A DNA stretch of 64,000 bases, taken from contig JBNLDC010000023.1 in assembly GCA_050304135.1 (NCBI GenBank), forward strand, positions 7,960 through 71,959, in the 5' to 3' direction. The position numbers and the translations under genes were made by a program. Source of the DNA: JAFGNB01 sp050304135. GTDB taxonomy: Bacteria > Fibrobacterota > Chitinivibrionia > Chitinivibrionales > Chitinispirillaceae. Below the pieces are notes generated by a model, which was given only the letters and a program-made list of their open reading frames with translations, was not told the DNA's origin and made no database searches. Of this stretch, positions 27,040 to 33,693 are shown piece by piece (position 1 is the stretch's first letter; each line of letters begins with the position of its first letter).

Positions 27040-28524
27040 CTATTGAAGGACCCATTTTGCAATGTTGGGATAAAAAGCATCAATGAGGGCAGAGGGTGGA
27101 AAACTACCACTTATACCTTCTTGGGGCAGGATAAAGACTATTATCGATGCGCTGGTGGTTCGATAGAGCAGGGCGTCGAAAATTGTATAGATTTTTGAAA
27201 GTACAGGTTGAGCGGTTATCCTGTTTCTTGTTGCGTAAAAAACAAAAAAACGTGAATTGGGATTATCACCATTTCCCCTGCAGATTCTGCATGCTATTGT
27301 TGAGGATGTATCAGTTCCAATTCGGGAAACGGTACATGCTTTCAGGGTTTTATCGTAATGGTATCCTGCTATCTCTCTGTTTGTACCTTGTTTCCGGTAA
27401 TAGCCACAATATATCATTGCAGCGTGACCCTGATAATCTGAAATTTTATACTGAAATTCAACATCGGCAGTTGGAAAGTCATTGAGTTGGCTGATTTCAG
27501 GAATAGGGGTAATCTCCCATCCATTGAGTTCAGAATCGAACGGTCGAGCTACAGGGGTGAACTGGTCGGTATGAACTCTCCAGAAATGGGTGAAAAACAT
27601 ACCGGCTGCCAATACAAGGGCCAGCGGTAACAACGATGACCATTTTGGTGATGATGCAAAAGTCGGTAAACCGTGGTTACCTTTTTTCTGACCGAGACCG
27701 GGAATTTTCGACAACCAGAAGGTAAAAAGGGCCAGAAACAGAAGTCCGATATAAAATCCGGTTCCGGTCATCAGAATATCTTTCGGACCATGCGTAAAAA
27801 CGGTGCGATGGTAGTTTATCGCAATCAATATGGCCACCCTGATACTATTTGAGAGAATGGTCAATGGAATTGTCAGTACTAGCAAAGCGAATATGTTTCT
27901 CTTTTTAAGGTGCAGCAGTGCCCCTATCGGGAAAATCATTGCACTGAATGCCATAAGATGGTTGACTCCGCTGCATTCGTCGGCAACGTTGAGCACCATG
28001 TTCGGCAATCTCAGGTAGGTACCCGATAACATTGTAGTAAATCCGAATGGCCGTACCATCATTGTTGAGCAGAATGCGGATGCGTGGCGTAAAAATGGAG
28101 AAAGCTTTGAAAATTGGGAATCAATACCGGAGGATATAAAAACAAGGTAGATCAGTGGCCAGAACAGAATCCTGACAGTTCTGATCCCTCCCAAATAAAG
28201 AACAACTCCCCAAATACCGGGAAGCAATGCAATTTCTGAGAGCATCAGAGTGGCAGAAACCTTTCCGGCAAAAAGAAGAAAAAATGAAATAAAAAGTAAA
28301 ATAGATCCGGTAATTTTTTCAGATAATGCAGAGGATATGCATAATTTTTCCCGCTGATCAAAAATCATATAAATGAAAAGCGGCAGAACCAGAAAGTGCC
28401 AGGTGAATCCGTGTGCAGCCATGGCAGCAATACTGCGGCAGAAGGTGAGGATAAAAAAGAGAAGACCGATACCTACAATGAGGTTCGGAAGCGTGACATG
28501 TTTTTTAATTGCAGGGAATGTCAT
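27040..28524 (-). CDS. Exosortase fused to a C-terminal EpsI domain
   Basis: A 494-residue protein from the ATG at 28524 (upstream in-frame codons lie in repeat DNA). Residues 1-275 are a polytopic exosortase core with the catalytic set expected of the family: Cys184 in ADECSGVNHL, Arg229 in SNSIRVAIL and His245 in THGPKDIL. Exosortases cut the PEP-CTERM anchor at the membrane and probably attach the protein to a polymer. After a linker, residues about 310-494 match the EpsI (DUF3485) domain, with WRVHTDQFTPV and the GYYRKQGTNREIAGYHYD stretch. EpsI is more often a separate protein. The substrate in this window is the PEP-CTERM protein at 37319-37975. Confidence 0.9.
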   Translation of the reverse strand: MTFPAIKKHVTLPNLIVGIGLLFFILTFCRSIAAMAAHGFTWHFLVLPLFIYMIFDQREKLCISSALSEKITGSILLFISFFLLFAGKVSATLMLSEIALLPGIWGVVLYLGGIRTVRILFWPLIYLVFISSGIDSQFSKLSPFLRHASAFCSTMMVRPFGFTTMLSGTYLRLPNMVLNVADECSGVNHLMAFSAMIFPIGALLHLKKRNIFALLVLTIPLTILSNSIRVAILIAINYHRTVFTHGPKDILMTGTGFYIGLLFLALFTFWLSKIPGLGQKKGNHGLPTFASSPKWSSLLPLALVLAAGMFFTHFWRVHTDQFTPVARPFDSELNGWEITPIPEISQLNDFPTADVEFQYKISDYQGHAAMIYCGYYRKQGTNREIAGYHYDKTLKACTVSRIGTDTSSTIACRICRGNGDNPNSRFFVFYATRNRITAQPVLSKIYTIFDALLYRTTSASIIVFILPQEGISGSFPPSALIDAFYPNIAKWVLQ

Positions 28525-28556
28525 GGATAGCAGCTTTTTTGTTGTGATAGTAATTT

Positions 28557-28750
28557 TTGGTTTGGTATCCGGTATTGAACACCGTTTCCAGTTTCGTCTT
28601 TTCACTGTTTTCCTTCGGAGTCGGGGTCGGTATCGCAATCGGGATCGCGATCGTCTTTTCCTTTCCGCAGTCGGAATGCAGAAACGAGATTATCTTCATT
28701 TCCCCGATTGCCTTTTTTCGATTCCAATACTGACCCCGACTCCGATTTTA
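28557..28750. repeat. Composite intergenic repeat, member A
   Basis: This fills the gap between the FemAB-like and exosortase genes. The order on the plus strand is: module TTTGGTATCCGGTATTGAAC with a short dyad, then TTTCGTCTTTT, then an array of degenerate TCGGNN hexamers (28615-28653), a spacer, then a reverse-complement array (28718-28745, ending GACCCCGACTCCGA). The two arrays can pair into a long hairpin in the transcript. Member B has the same order. Confidence 0.8.
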
Positions 28751-28757
28751 TCAACAC

Positions 28758-29816
28758 TCATAAATGTAAATGACGGCGCAGTACTGGCCCGATGGCTGCG
28801 GTAATAGGCAGCGGTACCATTCGCCAGTATTTTATAAACAGCTGTTTTTTTCTGCTGTCGATAGTACCGGTCGCGGTGTCGGTTGTACCCCTGCTTCCGG
28901 TACGGTACCAGTAAAGCTGCTGCGGTTTGGCCCCCCACTGCTGTTTGAATTTGTAGGTTCCTTCGTCGGCGGTACTCCGCCCGAAATCATATGTCCGGTA
29001 GCCATTTGCAACAGCATACCGGAGCATTTCCCAGTAGAGCATCATGTTGGGAGCAATTCTTTGATACGGGCGTTTAAACGAAGCCCACGGGTTGTACAGG
29101 GTGTCGCCAAAACCAGTGGTAAAGGAACAGGCAACCGGATGTGATTCATGATAGATTACAAAGAGCCGTGCGGCATCACCAAAGGATTCGAGCATGTTAC
29201 GGATCATTTTCTTTGAATGTACCGGCGACCCGAGGTCGCGCATATTGTAAGTAAACACATTGTAAAAATCATCAAGAAGCTCAATACCGCCCGATTTGGG
29301 GGAGCACCCCTCCTTTTGTGGTTTTCTGATCTGGCTTCTGAGTTTTGCCGGGAAGGAGGAAAACAGCTCCTCTTCAGTAGCCGGCAGTGCTACTGCCATG
29401 CGCACCTTGTCGGTGGCGACAGCTGTTTTTGCCTTTTGCAGTGAGGCCTCAGAAAGCGTAATTGTTGTTGTCTGTCGCAGTTCGCAATAGGAGCAGCCAA
29501 GCTCTGCAGCCAGGTTGAGCGCTTTTTGAAAAATCTCTTCGGCGATTTCCGGGGAATCCGCAAGCAGTCCGCCGTAATCACAAAACGGCAGCGAGACCAG
29601 AGCATTACCTAAAAAAAGGCTTTTAAAATGGAACAGCGGCAGTACGCCGACAATCTTCGCATCGTTGGTTGCCGCCAGATAACAGGCGTTATGGCCATAG
29701 GTCTTTTCGACGGTAGTTTTAAAGGCGTAGTGGTGATATACTGCAGCATCGGGATGGTGAAGAACATACTCATTCCACTGTTCGGGAGTACCGGTAAAGA
29801 GGCTGATTGTGGTCAT
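28758..29816 (-). CDS. FemAB-like / GNAT protein of the PEP-CTERM/exosortase type
   Basis: A 352-residue protein (ATG at 29816; the longer reading adds 20 Arg-rich residues encoded by repeat DNA). Two GNAT-like halves are visible. The C-terminal one contains HPVACSFTTGFGDTLYNPWASF and APNMMLYWEMLRYAVANGYRTYDFGRS, a strong signature of the FemAB-related family that accompanies exosortase systems. FemAB proteins add amino acids from aminoacyl-tRNA to peptidoglycan; the exosortase-linked branch has no proven substrate, but an aminoacyl or acyl transfer to the EPS or sorting target is plausible. It lies between repeat members A and B and is probably in one operon with the genes on both sides. Confidence 0.83.
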   Translation of the reverse strand: MTTISLFTGTPEQWNEYVLHHPDAAVYHHYAFKTTVEKTYGHNACYLAATNDAKIVGVLPLFHFKSLFLGNALVSLPFCDYGGLLADSPEIAEEIFQKALNLAAELGCSYCELRQTTTITLSEASLQKAKTAVATDKVRMAVALPATEEELFSSFPAKLRSQIRKPQKEGCSPKSGGIELLDDFYNVFTYNMRDLGSPVHSKKMIRNMLESFGDAARLFVIYHESHPVACSFTTGFGDTLYNPWASFKRPYQRIAPNMMLYWEMLRYAVANGYRTYDFGRSTADEGTYKFKQQWGAKPQQLYWYRTGSRGTTDTATGTIDSRKKQLFIKYWRMVPLPITAAIGPVLRRHLHL

Positions 29817-29840
29817 AGGCGTGGTTTCTTTTTCTTTCCC

Positions 29841-30105
29841 TTGGAGTCGGGCTCGCAATCGGTATCGCGATGTCACTGCCGTTCAATAAGCGTTTGGTAT
29901 CCGGTTTTGAAAACCGTTTTTATTGTACCGCTTTCGTCTTTTTTCGTTGCTCTTTCCCTCGGAGTCGGGGTCGGTATCGGTATCGTCTTTTTTCCCCCTC
30001 GAACAGAAAAAAAGAACCCGCGGTTATCTGTGTCTCTTCTTCTCTTTTTCGATTCCGATCGCGATACCGATTCCGACCCCGATAGCGACACCGACTCCGA
30101 AAAGA
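29841..30105. repeat. Composite intergenic repeat, member B (double)
   Basis: This fills the FemAB-PrsR gap of about 305 bp. An extra hexamer array (29841-29872) comes first. It is followed by the module shared with member A (GTTTGGTATCCGG, then the palindrome CGGTTTTGAAAACCG at 29902-29916), a TTTCGTCTTTT tract and the left TCGGNN array (29959-29985). After a purine/pyrimidine-rich spacer comes a long reverse-complement array (30049-30100). The left array and the right array are complementary over more than 20 bases when slid by the 6-bp period. Confidence 0.85.
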
Positions 30106-30121
30106 ACACCATTCCTTTATA

Positions 30122-31465
30122 TCAAACATTTATCCCCAGTTTCTTGATACTCGCATACAGCGTCGGCCGGCTGATCCCGGCAAGTTTGGCTGCTTCGGAG
30201 ATATTATTGTTGCATTTTGTTAAAAGATCGCTGAAGAACTCCCGTTCAAAGGCATCACGGGCGTCTTTGTAGTTGGTCATGTTACCGGATTGCCGGGAGC
30301 TGAGCTGGAGGTCTTCCGGTTCAATCGAATCGCTGCTGCAGGTAATACTGGCTCTGCTGAGTTTGTTTTCGAGTTCCCGCACATTTCCCGGCCAGAAGTA
30401 ACCTGCCAGTACTTCGGAAGCCCGGGTACTGAGCTGTAACCGTGGGCGGTTGAATTTACGCCGGTTTTTTTCAATCAGCGACTCTGCAATGAGTACCACA
30501 TCGTTTCCCCGGTCACGGAGAGGCGGCAGGTCAATCTGAAATTCACTTAACCGGTAGTAGAGGTCACTGCGCAATCCGGAGTCCTCGTTATCGAGATTTT
30601 TCCGGTTGGTTGCTGCAATGATCCTGACATTGACGGTTCTGGTGGTGGTGCCTCCCACCCGCTGCACTTTCTGGTCTTCCAGGAACCGGAGCAGTTTCAC
30701 CTGCAGGTTTTTCGGCATTTCACCGATTTCATCGAGCAGGAGTGTTCCCCCCTCGGCGGATTCAATAAGCCCCTCTTTGTCTGCCGTTGCGCCGGTGAAC
30801 GCTCCCTTGACGTATCCGAACAGTTCCGATTCAATCAGGTTTTCGGGGATGGCGCCGCAGTTGATGGGGACGAAATTATTCGCCCTGTTTGTGCTGTGGT
30901 AATGGATCGCCCGTGCACAAAGTTCCTTGCCGGTACCACTTTCACCGGTAATCAGTACATTCACATCGGTCTGTGAGAGTTTGTGGATGATGTCGAACAC
31001 CTGCTGCATTGCCGGGCTGTTACCTACCATGAAGATCGAGGTGTCGATCTGCATGGTAGGATTTTCAGAGGAAGTCGATGCTTCCTGTTGCTGTTCGAAC
31101 GAACCGATCCTGAGTGCTCTGCTAATCGTCAGTTTAAGCTGCTCAATGTCGACCGGCTTGTTGAAGTAATCGAAGGCACCTCTCCGCACCGCTTCGGGAC
31201 CAAGCGTGGTACTGGTGTTGGCGGTGATAACGATTATTTTGGTATGCCTTTTGAGCAGCAGTAGTTTATCGATGATGGCAAGACCACCATCCGGTATGTT
31301 GTCGAGTCCCATGTCGAGACATACGACCTCCGGATATTCACGTTCGAACACTTCCATACAGCTCTGCATCGAGTCGGCTTCAAACACTGAGTATTCAGCC
31401 ATAAGTGCCCAGCGCATATTCTCGCGCAGGTCGGCATTGTCTTCAACAATCAGTAATTTTGGCAT
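30122..31465 (-). CDS. prsR: PrsR-type sigma-54-dependent response regulator (PEP-CTERM-box regulator)
   Basis: A 447-residue NtrC-family regulator. The receiver domain (1-120) has Asp9 and the phospho-acceptor Asp51 in VVCLDMGL. The AAA+ domain has GESGTGKE (Walker A) and ELFGYVKGAFTGA, so the sigma-54 contact loop GAFTGA is intact, plus GGTLLLDEIGEMP (Walker B). A Fis-type helix-turn-helix ends the protein (ISEAAKLAGISRPTLYASIKKLG). The receiver sequence and the exosortase context match the PrsR family, which is paired with the histidine kinase PrsK and controls PEP-CTERM genes; no prsK is in the window. Its likely target here is the sigma-54-like promoter at 37251-37267. Confidence 0.9.
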   Translation of the reverse strand: MPKLLIVEDNADLRENMRWALMAEYSVFEADSMQSCMEVFEREYPEVVCLDMGLDNIPDGGLAIIDKLLLLKRHTKIIVITANTSTTLGPEAVRRGAFDYFNKPVDIEQLKLTISRALRIGSFEQQQEASTSSENPTMQIDTSIFMVGNSPAMQQVFDIIHKLSQTDVNVLITGESGTGKELCARAIHYHSTNRANNFVPINCGAIPENLIESELFGYVKGAFTGATADKEGLIESAEGGTLLLDEIGEMPKNLQVKLLRFLEDQKVQRVGGTTTRTVNVRIIAATNRKNLDNEDSGLRSDLYYRLSEFQIDLPPLRDRGNDVVLIAESLIEKNRRKFNRPRLQLSTRASEVLAGYFWPGNVRELENKLSRASITCSSDSIEPEDLQLSSRQSGNMTNYKDARDAFEREFFSDLLTKCNNNISEAAKLAGISRPTLYASIKKLGINV

Positions 31466-31629
31466 GATGGTGAACCTTAAGGTGCGGATAAATGATTCTG
31501 TAACGTCTGAATATAATTATGTGTCATACGTTCAATCTGCAGATAGTTCAGTGTGTTGGAGAATAATGCCTGCCCGGAAGACCAAAATGAAATTCTTTGC
31601 ATTGGAATCACTGTACAGCTCTCTGAAAA

Positions 31630-31856
31630 TCCCCCTTCGGGGGATGTCGAACGGTCGTACCGCAGTGGGGGCGTTCTATTGCGCCATCGTCTTTCTTGTT
31701 TTTCTTTCCTCAACAGGAAAGAAGACTCGGGTATATCCCCGTTTTTCCTTTTTCGATCCCGATCCCGATAGCGACCCCGACTCCGATAAATTCACCTTTT
31801 CTTCACTTCCTTCGGGGGATGGCGAAACCGTGGTACCGCAGTGGGGGTGTTCTATT
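31630..31856. repeat. Composite intergenic repeat, member C
   Basis: This occupies the PrsR/AlbA-protein gap (405 bp). It begins with the perfect hairpin TCCCCCTTCGGGGGA, then TGTCGAACGGT-GTACCGCAGTGGGGGCGTTCTATT, a TCGTCTTT pyrimidine tract, a right-hand hexamer array (31755-31786, CGATCCCGATCCCGATAGCG and on), TAAATTCACCTTTTCTTCAC, and a second copy of the opening module from 31808. It is collinear with member D but lacks the left TCGGNN array. The remaining bases of the gap (31466-31629) hold nothing I can assign. Confidence 0.85.
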
Positions 31857-31870
31857 ACCAGGGATGATTT

Positions 31871-33205
31871 TCATTGTACAATTTCCCAATGCCCGCTCTT
31901 AGTAGGTCCGACGTGTTTGATAATCCCGTTTGTCGTCATTTTATCGAGATGATATTTTATTCCATCCGGGCTGATTCCAATGACCGCTGAAAGTTTTTTA
32001 CGTGTCATGGATGGGTCTTTACGGAGATTCGCCAAAATTTTTTCTTGGGTAGTTTCTTGGGTAGTTTCTTGGGTAGTTTTCCATGAAACCGCCTCTGGTG
32101 CCTTTGTCCGGTACCCGAACTCCACCCAAAGCCCGGTCGAGTCGTACCGGAATTCGGGTTCTTGTATCCGTGCAGATCTGCAGGAAATAAGAATCCGCTC
32201 AATGCCGCGCCCCCATGATTCGACCATCCCTGCCCGAAAGAAAGTGTTCGCGATATCAGGATTGAACGGTAGGGAAGAGTGCTTTCGTCTGAGATTTTCG
32301 ATGGTCCAATCCGCAGGTAATTGCCCTGGATTCCAGAACATGATTTTATCATTATAGACACTTATCTGAATGGGAACAGAAAGTGAATAATCCTTATGAG
32401 TGACCGCATTGAGCAGCGCTTCACGTAGTGCATCTTCAGGAATCGGCAGTTTTTCGATTCGTTGAATTCCCGAATACGTAATGGATGCCTTGAGATACTT
32501 TGTCGTCAGAAGATCAATGGTTCGCCTGACCTGAGTAAAAAGGTCTCCGTGGATTTCATCATGAAACAACAGATCCGCATCATTGCGGAAAAAACCTATT
32601 TTGATGAATGCTCCGGATACGAATTTTTCAGGATCGGCATGAAACAGAAGTACCGCAGCGCGCTTGAGATGGCTCCCGTCAAGAAGATGTAATTTTTCTA
32701 AAAGGGAGGAGTCCGGTTCACTGAGCACATCGTTTGACAAGCGAATGCTGTTGTGTGCAGACTCTCTGAAAAACCTAAGAACCGGGGGGTGGAGGTCGCT
32801 GGTTGTAACGTAGGGAACCGGAACACCATCCCAGTGTCTGCCTTGTTTCCGCAGAAGAAACGTATCGAGCGCGGCTCCTTTGAGTTCCTGTTTGGTGGAT
32901 CCGCTACGGGTGTAATACCGGCCTTTATAACTGACCGGATAGGGGTATCGGTCAACAACAATCTCAATATAGTGTCTCCTGTTATGTTCATGTAGATTAA
33001 CCTCAACCATAATTCCGAGGATATCCCGTACCTTATTGGGAATCTCCACAAGAAGCCTTTGGGCATTGTCGACGCCAACAATTTTACCGTGGTCATCTTT
33101 CCCTATAGTCAAAGTTCCACCCTGAGCATTGGCAAAACCGCTGATCCATTTAATGTACTCGTCACGCCAGGACTCTTTGTATTCAATACTTTGAGATTCT
33201 GTCAT
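31871..33205 (-). CDS. AlbA_2/Schlafen-type ATP-binding regulator with winged helix
   Basis: A 444-residue protein. Residues about 1-115 form an AlbA_2 domain (ESQSIEYKES at the start, FANAQGGTLTIGKDDHG, YYTRSGSTKQEL). Residues about 230-355 resemble the ATPase-C-like domain of the RecG-related family, including PEDALREALLNAVTHKDYS and WNPGQLPADWT. The C-terminus (about 385-444) is a winged helix (MTRKKLSAVIGISPDGIKYHLDKM). Such proteins are common accessory regulators and also occur in defence settings; the exact function is unknown. It interrupts an otherwise conserved exosortase/EPS gene order and is bracketed by two direct copies (C and D) of the composite repeat, which suggests it arrived as a cassette. 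The linker carries a 12-bp tandem repeat. Confidence 0.8.
   Translation of the reverse strand: MTESQSIEYKESWRDEYIKWISGFANAQGGTLTIGKDDHGKIVGVDNAQRLLVEIPNKVRDILGIMVEVNLHEHNRRHYIEIVVDRYPYPVSYKGRYYTRSGSTKQELKGAALDTFLLRKQGRHWDGVPVPYVTTSDLHPPVLRFFRESAHNSIRLSNDVLSEPDSSLLEKLHLLDGSHLKRAAVLLFHADPEKFVSGAFIKIGFFRNDADLLFHDEIHGDLFTQVRRTIDLLTTKYLKASITYSGIQRIEKLPIPEDALREALLNAVTHKDYSLSVPIQISVYNDKIMFWNPGQLPADWTIENLRRKHSSLPFNPDIANTFFRAGMVESWGRGIERILISCRSARIQEPEFRYDSTGLWVEFGYRTKAPEAVSWKTTQETTQETTQEKILANLRKDPSMTRKKLSAVIGISPDGIKYHLDKMTTNGIIKHVGPTKSGHWEIVQ
32041..32076 (-). repeat. 12-bp tandem repeat x3 inside the AlbA_2 gene
   Basis: Three perfect units of TTTCTTGGGTAG on the plus strand encode a (T-T-Q-E)x3 linker between the ATPase-like part and the winged helix. 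Because the unit is 12 bp, copy-number change would lengthen or shorten the linker and keep the frame. Confidence 0.9.
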
Positions 33206-33408
33206 ACTGGTTACTCAGCAGTAAGGGCTTTTAATACCAAAGGACCCTTGTTCAATTCTTCCAATCCCCAGTCCCCACAGTCTGCATTCGCTGTAGCGAT
33301 CGGAATTGGTATGTAACAGGCTTCATACTAGCAGAAGGAGACATCCTTGCGATAGGTAGCAAAGAAAATATTTCAAATAGTTTATCTATTCAATAGTACC
33401 TTGAACAA

Positions 33409-33676
33409 TCCCCCTTCGGGGGATGTCGGTCTGGAGACATGCAGTGGGGCGACCTATTACACTATCGTCTTTTCCTTTTTCTTTCCCTCGGGGTCGGGGT
33501 CGGAATCGCTATCGGAATCGTAAGTTTTTTCTTTTTTTGCCTCAGGGGGAAAATTGGAATCGTGATTATCCCCGTTTTATCTTTTTCCTTTTTCGACCCC
33601 GACCCCTATAAATTCACCTTTTCTTCACTACCTTCGGGGGATGTCGAACGGTAGTACCGCAGTGGGGGCGTTCTGT
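33409..33676. repeat. Composite intergenic repeat, member D (fullest copy)
   Basis: This lies between the AlbA_2 gene and the BY-kinase gene (488-bp gap). The order is: hairpin TCCCCCTTCGGGGGA with the rest of its module (33409-33455), ACTATCGTCTTTTCC, the left TCGGNN array (33488-33520), a spacer with GGGGGAAAATTGG, a short right array (33593-33608), TAAATTCACCTTTTCTTCAC, and a second module copy (33630-33676, CCTTCGGGGGATGTCGAACG and on). The last two parts are nearly identical to those of member C. Bases 33206-33408 show no gene and nothing I can name. Confidence 0.85.
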
Positions 33677-33693
33677 TTCGGCGACAGCGCTTT

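Noticed and set aside
28525..28638. N-terminal extension of the exosortase frame
   Set aside because: The extra residues are encoded by composite repeat member A and are basic and unlike any exosortase N-terminus.
29873..30147. Overlapping open frames rich in Asp/Ser or Arg/Tyr over the hexamer arrays
   Set aside because: These are by-products of the 6-bp TCGGNN repeats, which are open in several frames on both strands. No start signal or family match supports a protein.
28557..33676. CRISPR array as an explanation of the repeated intergenic DNA
   Set aside because: There are no regular direct repeats with unique spacers of equal size; units are degenerate hexamers in inverted arrays.
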